The position numbers and the translations under genes are program-made. Below the pieces are notes generated by a model, which worked only from the letters and a program-made list of their open reading frames with translations, was not told the origin of the DNA and did not search any database. From positions 33,485 through 97,484 of the forward strand of contig JACMNO010000094.1 in NCBI GenBank assembly GCA_014378485.1: DNA of 64,000 nucleotides, written 5' to 3'. The DNA is from Bacteroidia bacterium (GTDB lineage: Bacteria; Bacteroidota; Bacteroidia; B-17B0; Aurantibacillaceae). Each line of letters begins with the position of its first letter. The stretch's first letter is position 1. This document shows, piece by piece, positions 52,248-62,153 of the stretch.

Positions 52248-53537
52248 ATGCAAAATAATATGTCTCATTTCTCTTTAAAATCTCTATTTGGCGCGGTTTT
52301 CCTGTTTTTTGCTTTCTCCTTTGGTTTGAAAGCACAAGATGGTGCCAAATTGTTTAAGCAAAACTGTGCAGTTTGTCACGCTGTAACAGATCAAAAATTA
52401 ACCGGTCCCGGTTTAGCAGGTGTATATGACCGTGTACAACCTGGGTCCTTATCAAAGGACGCGTGGTTGCATAGCTGGATTAAAAACAACGAAAAATTAA
52501 TCAAATCGGGCGATGCTTACGCTAACAAAATTTACAATGAAAATGGTAAAGCGGCTATGACCGTTTTTGAGTCATTATCTGATCCAGATATTGATGCGAT
52601 CCTAGTATATATTAAAAATCCTCCGGCTCCAAAAGCTGATGTTGCTTCAGTACCAAGTGCTGGTAGCGGTGAAGTAAAAGAAGAAAAAGGTGGTATTGAC
52701 CCTTTATATTTATTATTAGGAGCCATTGTGATTATCGCATTAATTATTGGTGCTTTGCGCAGTGTTCGTCATTCATTACAAAACTCATATAATCGTAAGG
52801 AAGGAAAAGAAGAGAATCCTGATATTACGTTTAATGAAGAAGTAAAACAATGGTTAGGTGGTCACCGCCGTTTAGTTGGTGTGTTTGTCATCTTAGTCGC
52901 ATTTGGCGGAATGAAATCCTGCTGGGACGCTTGCTACGATCTTGGTGTATATTATGATTGGGAAACCCAAAAAGGATATCATCCAGAACAGCCTATTAAA
53001 TTCTCTCACAAATTACATGCTGGAGAAAATGAAATTGCTTGTCAGTATTGCCATAATTCAGTTGAAAAATCACGTCACGCAAGTATTCCTACTGTGAATG
53101 TGTGTATGAACTGTCATAAAGCAATTCAATCAGGACCTGAATATAAAGGAAAAGAAATTGCTAAAATTTACGCAGCCTCAGGTTTTGATCCAAAATCAGG
53201 TAACTACACAAATCCTCAAAATCCAATCAAATGGATAAAGGTTCACAATTTACCTGATCACGTTTATTTTAATCACTCTCAGCACGTTGTTGTAGGTAAA
53301 CAAGAATGTGCAACCTGCCACGGAGATGTTAAGAAAATGACTACTGTTGAGCAAAAAGCGCCATTAACAATGGGATGGTGTATTGATTGTCACCGTAAAA
53401 CCGAAGTAGCTATGGAAGGAAATGCATACTACGACAGAATTCATAAAGCTTTAAAGGAAAAATATAAAGGACAATACGATGTTAAGTTTACGGTTGATAA
53501 GATCGGTGGGCTTGAATGCGCTAAGTGTCACTATTAA
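52248..53537 (+). CDS. actA: Alternative complex III subunit ActA, multihaem cytochrome c
   Basis: The 429-residue protein begins with a signal or anchor segment. A monohaem cytochrome c domain follows (CAVCH at residues 40-44, then an A-M-T-V-F Met ligand region). Two transmembrane helices lie near 151-170 and 208-225. The pentahaem part has CQYCH, CMNCH, CATCH, CIDCH and CAKCH (residues about 264-428), giving six haem-binding motifs in all. ActA is the haem-rich subunit of the quinol:cytochrome c/oxidase oxidoreductase that replaces complex III. It is the first gene of actABCDEF; the start could also be the second Met (residue 5). Confidence 0.93.
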   Translation: MQNNMSHFSLKSLFGAVFLFFAFSFGLKAQDGAKLFKQNCAVCHAVTDQKLTGPGLAGVYDRVQPGSLSKDAWLHSWIKNNEKLIKSGDAYANKIYNENGKAAMTVFESLSDPDIDAILVYIKNPPAPKADVASVPSAGSGEVKEEKGGIDPLYLLLGAIVIIALIIGALRSVRHSLQNSYNRKEGKEENPDITFNEEVKQWLGGHRRLVGVFVILVAFGGMKSCWDACYDLGVYYDWETQKGYHPEQPIKFSHKLHAGENEIACQYCHNSVEKSRHASIPTVNVCMNCHKAIQSGPEYKGKEIAKIYAASGFDPKSGNYTNPQNPIKWIKVHNLPDHVYFNHSQHVVVGKQECATCHGDVKKMTTVEQKAPLTMGWCIDCHRKTEVAMEGNAYYDRIHKALKEKYKGQYDVKFTVDKIGGLECAKCHY

Positions 53538-53572
53538 TTGTTAGAAACCGGTAATTACAAGAAATATCACAG

Positions 53573-56500
53573 ATGACTATGTCGAAAAAATACTGGAAAG
53601 GTTTACCTGAACTGAACAACAGCGAAGACTTTTTAAAAAGCAAAAACAATGAGTTTGTTGAGAACTTACCAATGGAAGAATTTCTTACTGGTGATGAAGC
53701 TAACTCTAAAGGAACAAGTCGCAGGGACTTCTTAAAAGTAATGGGTTTTTCAACAGCAGCTGTTGCTTTGGCGGCGTGTGAAACTCCTGTTAACAAATCA
53801 ATTCCTTACGTTGTAAAACCTGAAGAGGTTACCCCCGGGGTAGCAAATTTTTATGCTTCCACATTTTATGACGGACATGATTATGCATCTGTTCTTGTAA
53901 AAACTCGCGAAGGTCGTCCTATCAAAATTGAAGGAAATGATTTATCAAAAGTAAGTCATGGTGCTACCAGTGCTCGTGTTCAATCTTCTATACTAAGTTT
54001 ATATGATGGTGCCCGTTTAAACGGACCTTTAGCAAAAGGAAATCCTACTACATGGAAAAATGTGGATGATGCTGTTGCCAAATCATTATCTTCAGGAACA
54101 AATGTCATTTTAAGCTCAACGATCATCAGCCCTTCTACAAAAGCTGTGATCGCTGAATTTATTGCAAAAAATCCAAATTCAAAACACGTTACTTATGATG
54201 CGGTTTCTTATTCAGCTTTAATCAAAGCCAATAAGAACGTGTTTGGTAAATCTGTTGTTTCTTCTTATGATTTCTCTAAAGCAAAAACCATTGTTGGTGT
54301 TGCCTGTGATTTCTTGGGAACCTGGTTAAACCCTATCGAATTTGCTAATCAGTACAGCAAAACACGTAAAGTTAATCGCGAGAATTTAGAAATGAGTAAA
54401 CATTACCATTTCGAAGCAAACCTATCTTTAACGGGTGCTAACGCAGATGAACGTTACATGGTGAAAGCTTCTGAATTTGGAAAAGTAATTGCTTCCTTAT
54501 ATAATGAAGTTGCCAAAGCAACTGGAAACACCAAAGTTTCTGCTGCTAACGTTTCAAATGCTGATGCGGTAAAAGCGATATCAAAAGCAGCTAAACAATT
54601 AGTTGAAAATAATGGAAAATCAATTGTTGTTTGCGGATTTAACGATGAAGGTTGCCAAACATTGGTGAACGGAATCAATAAAATGTTAGACAACTACGGC
54701 AAAACCGTGGATGTTGAAATGAACTACAATTTAAAACAAGGTAACGATAAAGATTTTATTGACCTTGTAGCGGATTTGAATGCAGGTAAAGTGGGTGTGC
54801 TAATGACATACAACTGTAACCCGGTTTACACAGCGCCCGCTTCTTTAAAATTTGATGCAGCATACAAAAAAGCAGCACTAAGAGTTTCTTTCTCCCAATC
54901 TTTAGATGAAACTTCTAAACTAGCTGACTTTGTTTGTCCTGATAATAACTATTTAGAATCATGGGGTGACGCTAATCCAAAACGCGGTCACTATTCGTTA
55001 CAACAACCAACTATTCGTCAAATCTTTGCTGCTCCCCGTTACGAAGGAACACGCCAGGTTCAGGATACATTATTAAAATGGTCAGGAATTAAGGCTGATT
55101 ATTTAACTTACTTACAAGGATATTGGAACAATCATATTTTCCCTCAACAAGGAAAATATTTAGACTTCACTTCTTTTTGGGCTCATACTTTACACGATGG
55201 TGTATTAAAAGTATCTGTGCTAAAAGATATGCCTATTGCTCCAATGGCAAAAGATTCTACAGGAAAACCATTAATGACTGGTGTTGCAGCCATCATCACT
55301 GACGCTACTGTTGATTCAACAAAGGTGGTCGCTCATGCAGCTCATCACGATGCCACTGCTCACCATACTGAAGTTGCAGAAGTATCTTCTTCAATGCCAA
55401 CTCCTGATTATAATAAAGCAGCATCAATGGCTACGTCTGCAAAAGGCGGATCTTTTGAATTAGTAGTTTATGAAAAAGTTGGTCTAGGAAACGGAAATCA
55501 AAGTAACAATCCATGGTTAATGGAATTACCTGATCCTATTTCTAAAGTAACATGGGATAATTACATTACTATGAACCCTGCCGATGTTTCTGCAATGGGT
55601 TTAAACGAAATGAAGCGCCAGGATATTATCGGTTCTATTGTTGACTTAACGGTTAACGGTGTTACTATTAAAGTTCCTGTTTATCCTCAACCTGGCCAAA
55701 CTGCCGGAACCATTGGTTTAGCAGTTGGGTATGGCCGTACCGCAGAAAGTATGAAAGTTGCTTTTGGTGTAGGTGTTAACGCTTACCCATTTGTAACTGT
55801 TGTAAATGATACATTGCAAAATGTAAGTTTATCTGCTACTGTTGCAAAAACAGGCGATGATCATAAATTTGCCGCTACACAAATTCATCACACCATTATG
55901 GGCCGTGAAGAATATCTGTTACGTGAAGTTTCTTTAAACGAATATAAATCCAAAGAAAAAGAAATTTGGAATCCAACGGCTCTTTTACCAATGCACGGCG
56001 GTGGTAAAAAACCAGTTGACGAAGTTGATCTTTGGGATGCTCATCCACGTTTGAACCACAAGTGGGGAATGACAATTGACATGACCTCTTGTATTGGGTG
56101 TGCTTCTTGTGTAGTAGCTTGTACTGCAGAAAATAACGTTCATGTTGTTGGTAAAGATGAGGTAGCTAAAACACGTGATATGCATTGGTTGCGTATAGAC
56201 CGTTACTACTCTTCTGACATGAACAAAGAAAGAGCTCATGAAGAACATGTAGGTTCAAAACAAATGTATTTAGATATGGAAAACCCTTCATTAAACCCGA
56301 AGGTGACATTCCAGCCAATGATGTGTCAGCACTGTAATCATGCTCCTTGCGAAACGGTTTGTCCGGTACTAGCAACCAGCCACAGTTCTGAAGGATTAAA
56401 CATGATGACATATAACCGTTGCATCGGTACTCGTTACTGTGCAAACAACTGTCCTTTCAAAGTTCGTCGTTTCAATTGGTTCAACTACAATGCAAACGAA

Positions 56501-56926
56501 ATGTTTACCGATATTAACCCGGCTCAACAAGATTTAGGCCGTATGGTTTTAAACCCAGATGTTGTAGTTCGTTCCCGCGGGGTTATGGAAAAATGTTCGA
56601 TGTGCGTTCAACGTTTACAAGCAGGAAAATTAGTAGCGAAAGTGGCTAAAATGCCAATCGTAGATGGTGCAATTAAAACAGCATGTCAGCAGGCTTGTCC
56701 TACAAATGCCATCATGTTTGGTGATGTGAATGACGAAAATGCTGCAATTAACACTTGGAGAAAAGATGATAAAAACTATTATTTATTAGAAGAAGTAGGC
56801 GTTAAACCAACAGTATCTTATTTATTAAAAGTAAGAAACCAGGAAGAAGCAATTCATCATGTAGAACATGCAGCATCCAAACCAGCTCATGCTGAAGAAG
56901 GACACAAAGAAGAGCACCATTCATAG
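53573..56926 (+). CDS. actB: Alternative complex III subunit ActB, iron-sulfur protein with molybdopterin-oxidoreductase-like domain
   Basis: The 1117-residue protein has a twin-arginine signal (TSRRDFLKVMGFS, residues 49-60) with a possible lipobox Cys at 69. A long molybdopterin-oxidoreductase-like region that in this family lacks cofactor follows. A C-terminal four-cluster ferredoxin part starts near residue 839 (CIGCASCVVACTAENN, CQHCNHAPCETVCPV, CIGTRYCANNCPF, CSMCVQRL and CQQACPTNAI). ActB passes electrons from quinol sites towards the haems on the periplasmic side. A His-rich linker near residues 585-605 (AHAAHHDATAHH) is notable. It follows actA after 35 bases. Confidence 0.94.
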   Translation: MTMSKKYWKGLPELNNSEDFLKSKNNEFVENLPMEEFLTGDEANSKGTSRRDFLKVMGFSTAAVALAACETPVNKSIPYVVKPEEVTPGVANFYASTFYDGHDYASVLVKTREGRPIKIEGNDLSKVSHGATSARVQSSILSLYDGARLNGPLAKGNPTTWKNVDDAVAKSLSSGTNVILSSTIISPSTKAVIAEFIAKNPNSKHVTYDAVSYSALIKANKNVFGKSVVSSYDFSKAKTIVGVACDFLGTWLNPIEFANQYSKTRKVNRENLEMSKHYHFEANLSLTGANADERYMVKASEFGKVIASLYNEVAKATGNTKVSAANVSNADAVKAISKAAKQLVENNGKSIVVCGFNDEGCQTLVNGINKMLDNYGKTVDVEMNYNLKQGNDKDFIDLVADLNAGKVGVLMTYNCNPVYTAPASLKFDAAYKKAALRVSFSQSLDETSKLADFVCPDNNYLESWGDANPKRGHYSLQQPTIRQIFAAPRYEGTRQVQDTLLKWSGIKADYLTYLQGYWNNHIFPQQGKYLDFTSFWAHTLHDGVLKVSVLKDMPIAPMAKDSTGKPLMTGVAAIITDATVDSTKVVAHAAHHDATAHHTEVAEVSSSMPTPDYNKAASMATSAKGGSFELVVYEKVGLGNGNQSNNPWLMELPDPISKVTWDNYITMNPADVSAMGLNEMKRQDIIGSIVDLTVNGVTIKVPVYPQPGQTAGTIGLAVGYGRTAESMKVAFGVGVNAYPFVTVVNDTLQNVSLSATVAKTGDDHKFAATQIHHTIMGREEYLLREVSLNEYKSKEKEIWNPTALLPMHGGGKKPVDEVDLWDAHPRLNHKWGMTIDMTSCIGCASCVVACTAENNVHVVGKDEVAKTRDMHWLRIDRYYSSDMNKERAHEEHVGSKQMYLDMENPSLNPKVTFQPMMCQHCNHAPCETVCPVLATSHSSEGLNMMTYNRCIGTRYCANNCPFKVRRFNWFNYNANEMFTDINPAQQDLGRMVLNPDVVVRSRGVMEKCSMCVQRLQAGKLVAKVAKMPIVDGAIKTACQQACPTNAIMFGDVNDENAAINTWRKDDKNYYLLEEVGVKPTVSYLLKVRNQEEAIHHVEHAASKPAHAEEGHKEEHHS

Positions 56927-56968
56927 TAAACAGTAAAAATTTAATTATAAATTCTGAATTAAAATAAT

Positions 56969-58357
56969 ATGCACGCAGAATCACAGATAAGGATACCTTT
57001 GATATTAGGTAACAAAACTTACCGAAACATCACCGATGATATTATTGCTCCTATTGAAGGCAAAGCAAACAGATTGTGGTATATTTTATTTACCATTTCA
57101 TCTTTAGGTTTTTTATGGGGTATTGGATGTTTATCTTATACTATTGGTGTTGGTATTGGAGCCTGGGGTTCTAATAACGGTGTTGATTGGGCTTGGGATA
57201 TCACTAATTTCGTTTGGTGGATTGGTATTGGTCACGCGGGTACATTGATTTCAGCCGTACTGTTATTGTTTCGTCAAAAGTGGCGCATGGCAATTAATCG
57301 TTCCGCAGAAGCCATGACCATCTTTGCTGTATTGTGTGCCGCTATCTTCGTAACATTACATACAGGTCGTCCATGGTTGGATTATATGTTATTTCCATTG
57401 CCAAATCAGTTTGGTTCTTTATGGCCTAATTTTAACTCTCCATTATTATGGGATGTTTTTGCGGTATCAACTTATGCTACTGTTTCAATTGTGTTTTGGT
57501 ATATTGGTTTAATTCCAGATTTTGCGATGATCCGTGATAGGGTTGTTAAACCAAAAATGAAAAAAACGTACGCTTTACTAAGTTTTGGTTGGGGTGGTTC
57601 TGTTCGTCATTGGTCACGCTTTGAAGAAGTATCTTTGGTTTTGGCTGGTTTAGCAACACCTTTAGTTTTCTCAGTTCACTCAATTGTATCAATGGACTTT
57701 GCTACGTCAATTGTTCCAGGATGGCACACAACTATTTTCCCTCCTTATTTCGTATCCGGTGCAGTATTTTCAGGATTTGCGATGGTATTAACGTTGATGA
57801 TCATTGTTCGTAAAGTTTACAGGTTAGAAGCCTACTTAACGATTAAGCATATTGAATATATGAACATTGTAATTATAGTTACCGGTTCAATCGTAGGTGT
57901 GGCTTACTTAACAGAATTATTTGTTGCTTGGTATTCAGGGGTTGAATGGGAACAATACGCTTTCTTAAATAGAGCAACTGGTCCAATGGCATGGGCATAT
58001 TGGATTATGATGACTTGTAACGTTATCTCGCCGCAATTATTCTGGTTTAAAAAATTACGTACTAGTATTGCCTTTACTTTTGTACTATCCATTGTAGTAA
58101 ATATTGGTATGTGGTTCGAGCGCTTTGTAATCATTGTTCCAACATTGTGCCGTACTTATTTGCCATCCACCTGGAACTCTTATTCGCCTTCATTTGTTGA
58201 CGTAGGTATTTTTGTTGGAACTATCGGTATGTTCTTCACTTTGTTTTTACTGTATTCTCGTACTTTCCCGGTAATTGCTCAAGCTGAATTAAAATCTATT
58301 TTAAAAGCATCGGGTGAAGAACAGAAAAAATTAGCAGCAGATCACGCTCATCATTAA
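56969..58357 (+). CDS. actC: Alternative complex III subunit ActC (NrfD/PsrC-like membrane subunit)
   Basis: The 462-residue protein has about ten transmembrane helices of the NrfD/PsrC type, with a conserved opening (ITDDIIAPIEGKANRLWY) and motifs WWIGIGHAGTLISAVLLL, FVTLHTGRPWLDYMLFPLP, FSVHSIVSMDFATSIVPGWH and WYSGVEWEQYAF. ActC contributes a quinol-binding site and possibly a proton path in the complex. It follows actB by 42 bases and is paired with the similar ActF. The C-terminal tail ends in a His-rich stretch (AADHAHH). Confidence 0.94.
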   Translation: MHAESQIRIPLILGNKTYRNITDDIIAPIEGKANRLWYILFTISSLGFLWGIGCLSYTIGVGIGAWGSNNGVDWAWDITNFVWWIGIGHAGTLISAVLLLFRQKWRMAINRSAEAMTIFAVLCAAIFVTLHTGRPWLDYMLFPLPNQFGSLWPNFNSPLLWDVFAVSTYATVSIVFWYIGLIPDFAMIRDRVVKPKMKKTYALLSFGWGGSVRHWSRFEEVSLVLAGLATPLVFSVHSIVSMDFATSIVPGWHTTIFPPYFVSGAVFSGFAMVLTLMIIVRKVYRLEAYLTIKHIEYMNIVIIVTGSIVGVAYLTELFVAWYSGVEWEQYAFLNRATGPMAWAYWIMMTCNVISPQLFWFKKLRTSIAFTFVLSIVVNIGMWFERFVIIVPTLCRTYLPSTWNSYSPSFVDVGIFVGTIGMFFTLFLLYSRTFPVIAQAELKSILKASGEEQKKLAADHAHH

Positions 58358-58385
58358 TTAAAGAACAAGATTTAGAATTAATAAT

Positions 58386-58934
58386 ATGGCAACTAAACAA
58401 ATTATACACGGCATCTTTGGAGATGAAGTACCATTGTTAGATTCATGTGCAAAATTACGTGCAGCAGGTATTCGTATCAAAGATGTATTTACTCCATTTC
58501 CTGTTCACGGAATAGATCCAATTGTAGGTGTACCCCGCACACGTCTGGCAATTTGTGCTTTTATTTATGGTATTACAGGATTATCATTATCTACATTAAT
58601 GATGTGGTATATGATGATACATGATTGGCCAAATGATATTGGTGGTAAACCAAACTGGAATTACTATTCTGCTATTCCTGCATTTATCCCAATTACTTTT
58701 GAAGCTACAGTGTTTTGTGCAGCGCATGGCTTAGCATTAACTTATTTATTGCGTTGTTGGTTAGTACCAGGAGCTAAAGCTAAAAATCCTGACCCGCGCA
58801 CAACAGATGACAAATTCATGATTTATTTAGAGTTGAACGATGAGCAATCTAAAAAAGCGGATGAGATCTTACGCGCAACAGGTGCTGAAGAGGTTAACTA
58901 CAAAGGAACTATTACAATTGAACCAAAATATTAA
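58386..58934 (+). CDS. actD: Alternative complex III subunit ActD (DUF3341)
   Basis: The 182-residue protein matches DUF3341: an N-terminal cytoplasmic domain (GIFGDEVPLLDSCAKLRAAGIRIKDVFTPFPVHGID), then two transmembrane helices (LAICAFIYGITGLSLSTLMMW and ITFEATVFCAAHGLALTYL), and a cytoplasmic tail with ATGAEEV. ActD is a small structural subunit of alternative complex III without cofactors. It sits 28 bases after actC and 18 before actE. Confidence 0.93.
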   Translation: MATKQIIHGIFGDEVPLLDSCAKLRAAGIRIKDVFTPFPVHGIDPIVGVPRTRLAICAFIYGITGLSLSTLMMWYMMIHDWPNDIGGKPNWNYYSAIPAFIPITFEATVFCAAHGLALTYLLRCWLVPGAKAKNPDPRTTDDKFMIYLELNDEQSKKADEILRATGAEEVNYKGTITIEPKY

Positions 58935-58952
58935 TTAGATAAATACAACGAT

Positions 58953-59615
58953 ATGAACTTATCATACAAAAATCTTAAACTGGTAACTTGCGGAACTTTT
59001 GCAGTTATTCTGGTGGCTGGTTTTACATCTTGTGGTAAAAAAGACGTGAACAGCCCTGGTTTTGAATTTATGCCCGACATGTACCGTTCTCCTTCTGTAG
59101 AGTCTTACGGGAGCCACGTTATTAATGGCGATACTTTAGATAACGCTATGCTGCCAGTAACTGGATCTATTTCGAGAGGTTATATCCCTTATGTATATCC
59201 AAATACCCCCGAAGGATATGAGCAAGCCGGATTATATTTAAAAAATCCGACTGTTTATTCTGAAGCTGTCGAAAAAGAAGGAGAAGTATTATTTGGTAAA
59301 TTTTGCGTACACTGTCATGGAGTTGCAGGAGCAGGAGATGGAAAAGTTGCGATGAAGTTGCCAGGGCCTCCCCCAGCATATAATGGTGCTTTAAAAAATC
59401 TTCCTGAGGGTAAAATCTTCCATTCTATTACATACGGAAAGAACTCAATGGGTCCTCACCAAAGTTTAGTAACCCAAGAAGAACGGTGGAAATTAGTATA
59501 CTATGTACAAAAATTACAAGGACGAAAAACTGTAGCACACGACTCTGTCGAGGTTGAAGAATTTGATGCGGCAGGAAACTCTCACATTTTCAAAAAAGCA
59601 GCGCCAAAAAAATAA
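58953..59615 (+). CDS. actE: Alternative complex III subunit ActE, monohaem cytochrome c lipoprotein
   Basis: The 220-residue protein has a lipobox (LVAGFTSCG, Cys27) and a single haem motif, CVHCHG (near residue 119), followed by AGAGDGKVAMKLPGPPP and a Met-ligand region KNSMGPHQS. In the complex it carries electrons from ActA/ActB towards the terminal oxidase. The N-terminal stretch EFMPDMYRSPSVESYG is typical of the family. It is the fifth gene of the operon. Confidence 0.93.
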   Translation: MNLSYKNLKLVTCGTFAVILVAGFTSCGKKDVNSPGFEFMPDMYRSPSVESYGSHVINGDTLDNAMLPVTGSISRGYIPYVYPNTPEGYEQAGLYLKNPTVYSEAVEKEGEVLFGKFCVHCHGVAGAGDGKVAMKLPGPPPAYNGALKNLPEGKIFHSITYGKNSMGPHQSLVTQEERWKLVYYVQKLQGRKTVAHDSVEVEEFDAAGNSHIFKKAAPKK

Positions 59616-59652
59616 TTAAAACGAATTTTTAAATAAGACAGAAATTTTTAAT

Positions 59653-60885
59653 ATGAACACTGATAAATTAAATTTCGTAGTACCAGCTAAAGCAAAAATG
59701 ACATCATTTATTTTGATGGCTGTTGGTTTAGTATCTATCATTTGTATGTTTATATTTGATAAGCAGCCTGATGATCACCATTATCATGCAACCCGCGCGT
59801 GGGCTAATGTATTCGCAGGATCATTTTTCTTTATGGCTATAGCCTTAGGAGCTTCTTTTTTCTTAGGTCTGCAGTACGCTGCCGAGGCAGGCTGGGCAAC
59901 AACTATCAAACGTGTGATTGAAGCTGTAACCTGGTATTTACCTGTTGGCTTATCATTTATGCTATTGATTTTTATTTTAGGTCAACTGCAGATGCACACT
60001 ATTTATCCATGGATGGCTCAAGGTATTGCTACTGAAGGTTCCGAAAATTATGATGCTGTAATTGCCGCTAAAATAGGGTATTTTGGTATCTTTTGGTGGA
60101 TCCGTACTTTGTTGTACATGGCCGCATGGATATTGTTTACCTGGAAATTACGTCAAAATTCAGTTGATGCTGATGCATTAGGCCATGAAGAAGCAAAAGG
60201 TTTTCATTGGAAAAATGTGAAGTTAAGCGCCTGGTTCATGGTGGTTTTCGCGGTTACTTCTTCTACTTCAGCCTGGGATTGGATCATGAGTATTGATACA
60301 CACTGGTTCTCTACGATGATGGGTTGGTATATTTTCTCAGGAATGTGGGTGAGCGCCATGATAACGGTAACAATTCTTGTTGTATGGTTGAAAAAATTAG
60401 GTTACCTAGAATTTGTAACTGAAAGTACAGTTCATGATATTGGTAAATGGATGTTTGCTATTTCTTTTTTATGGACTTACTTATACTTCTCACAATTTAT
60501 GCTCATATGGTATGCAGATATTCCTGAAGAGGTGGTTTATTTCCAGACCCGCTGGGAATCCTATAAAGCTTTAATGTGGACTGTATTATTCGTCAATTTT
60601 GCTTTCCCAATGATCATGCTCATGAGCCGTGATTCAAAAAGAAATTATTTCTTCTTAATATTTGTTGGTGTTATTATTTTCATTGGACATTATCTAGATA
60701 TTATCATGGTTGTAATGCCAGGAACAATTGGTCACCACTGGACAGGAATCAGCTGGATGGAAATCGGAAATTTCTTATTTTTCTTAGGCGTATTTATTTA
60801 TGTAGTGTTAACGAATCTTTCTAAACGTCCATTGATGGTAAAAAATCACCCGTTCCTTGAAGAAAGTGCTCACCACTCTTACTAA
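59653..60885 (+). CDS. actF: Alternative complex III subunit ActF (NrfD-like membrane subunit)
   Basis: The 410-residue protein has about ten transmembrane helices. Motifs of the family include YAAEAGWATTIKRVIEAVTWYLPVGL, STSAWDWIMSIDTHWFSTMMGWYIFSG, WYADIPEEVVYFQTRWESY and WTGISWMEIGNFLFFLG. It is the ActC-like second quinol-interacting membrane subunit, shorter than ActC. The gene ends the act part; a 195-base gap with an inverted repeat separates it from coxB. Confidence 0.94.
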   Translation: MNTDKLNFVVPAKAKMTSFILMAVGLVSIICMFIFDKQPDDHHYHATRAWANVFAGSFFFMAIALGASFFLGLQYAAEAGWATTIKRVIEAVTWYLPVGLSFMLLIFILGQLQMHTIYPWMAQGIATEGSENYDAVIAAKIGYFGIFWWIRTLLYMAAWILFTWKLRQNSVDADALGHEEAKGFHWKNVKLSAWFMVVFAVTSSTSAWDWIMSIDTHWFSTMMGWYIFSGMWVSAMITVTILVVWLKKLGYLEFVTESTVHDIGKWMFAISFLWTYLYFSQFMLIWYADIPEEVVYFQTRWESYKALMWTVLFVNFAFPMIMLMSRDSKRNYFFLIFVGVIIFIGHYLDIIMVVMPGTIGHHWTGISWMEIGNFLFFLGVFIYVVLTNLSKRPLMVKNHPFLEESAHHSY

Positions 60886-60994
60886 ATAAACAAATAACAA
60901 AACAAAAGAATTATATAATTACTTGATTTGAAACAGTAAGCAGCGTGTTAAACGAAACTTATCAAACACAAGACAACTACAAAATAAAATACAG

Positions 60995-61053
60995 ATATGA
61001 TATAGCTTGGTTTCCTTCCTCATCAATAAACAAAGAAACAGGCTATACCATAT
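60995..61053. other. Imperfect inverted repeat between actF and coxB
   Basis: Arms at 60995-61014 (ATATGATATAGCTTGGTTTC) and 61035-61053 (ends CCATAT) pair with three or four mismatches or bulges around a 20-base loop. The stem is 28 bases before the coxB ATG. There is no T-tract, so it is more likely an mRNA processing, stability or regulatory hairpin than a terminator. Confidence 0.55.
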
Positions 61054-61080
61054 GACAACTAAAAACAATAAAATATAATT

Positions 61081-62112
61081 ATGAAATTGTTAATCTTAAT
61101 CGGACTTGTACTTTTAATCATCGCTGTCCACCAATTAATGCGTGTTGTTGAATTATCGCGCCAATTTAAGAAAGGTAACGAATGGTCTGTGAAAGACAGT
61201 GATAATGCGTTCAACGGAAAAGCAATGTTGGCTTTTGGTTTCGCTTTTATTGCTTTTTTCTTTTGGCAGGCTGATCGATGGAATGATAACGCATTACCAG
61301 CGGCCTCATCAGTTCACGGATTAAAAATTGATACGCTCTGGGATTATAACATGTATATTATTGTTACTGTTTTTGTTCTTACTAACGCTGCGTTATTTTA
61401 TTTTGCATACAAATACCGTGGTACAAAAGATACGAAAGCAACCTTCCTAGCACATGATAATCGTTTGGAGATGATTTGGACAATTGTTCCGGCTGTAGTA
61501 TTAGCATTCATTATCATTTTTGGATTGAAATACTGGAACGAAATTACAGACCGTTCAACAGACCCAAATAAAGTTACTATTGAGCTATATGCTAAACAAT
61601 TTGATTGGAGCGCCCGCTATGCAGGTAAAGATAAAACCTTAGGCTCTACAGATTACCGACAAATTGATGGAGGAAACTCTGTTGGTTTAGATACTTTAGA
61701 TGCAACAGGATTTGATGACATTATAGTAAAAAATGAATTTCATATTCCAGTGAACAGAGAGATCGAATTTAAAATGCGTTCCCGCGATGTTATTCACTCT
61801 GCCTACATGCCTCATTTCCGTGCACAAATGAACTGTGTTCCTGGTATGGTTACTACATTCAAATTTACTCCTAACAAAACAACCGCACAAATGCGTAAAG
61901 ATCCATACGTGATTCAACTGATGGCTGGCATTAATAAGGTTCGTGAATTAAAAGGAGATGAACCAGTTGAATTTGATTACTTACTTTTGTGTAATAAAAT
62001 TTGTGGTGCTTCTCACTACAACATGCAGATGAATATTATTGTAGAAAGCGAAAAAGAATACAATGCCTGGTTAGCTCAACAAAAATCAGTAAAGCCTTTA
62101 GCTGCAAAATAA
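61081..62112 (+). CDS. coxB: Cytochrome c oxidase subunit II
   Basis: The 343-residue protein has hydrophobic helices (residues about 4-20, 45-62, 93-115, 137-155) and a periplasmic cupredoxin domain. The CuA motif is CNKICGASHYNM (near residues 304-315), with the upstream His ligand in SRDVIHSAYMPHFRAQMN. It accepts electrons from cytochrome c or from the act complex and passes them to subunit I. It is longer at the N-terminus than classical CoxB but lacks a fused cytochrome c domain. An SCO copper chaperone gene is present at 10 kb. Confidence 0.93.
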   Translation: MKLLILIGLVLLIIAVHQLMRVVELSRQFKKGNEWSVKDSDNAFNGKAMLAFGFAFIAFFFWQADRWNDNALPAASSVHGLKIDTLWDYNMYIIVTVFVLTNAALFYFAYKYRGTKDTKATFLAHDNRLEMIWTIVPAVVLAFIIIFGLKYWNEITDRSTDPNKVTIELYAKQFDWSARYAGKDKTLGSTDYRQIDGGNSVGLDTLDATGFDDIIVKNEFHIPVNREIEFKMRSRDVIHSAYMPHFRAQMNCVPGMVTTFKFTPNKTTAQMRKDPYVIQLMAGINKVRELKGDEPVEFDYLLLCNKICGASHYNMQMNIIVESEKEYNAWLAQQKSVKPLAAK

Positions 62113-62153
62113 AATAACTAAAAAATTGTTGTACTTAAAATAAAGCATATAAT

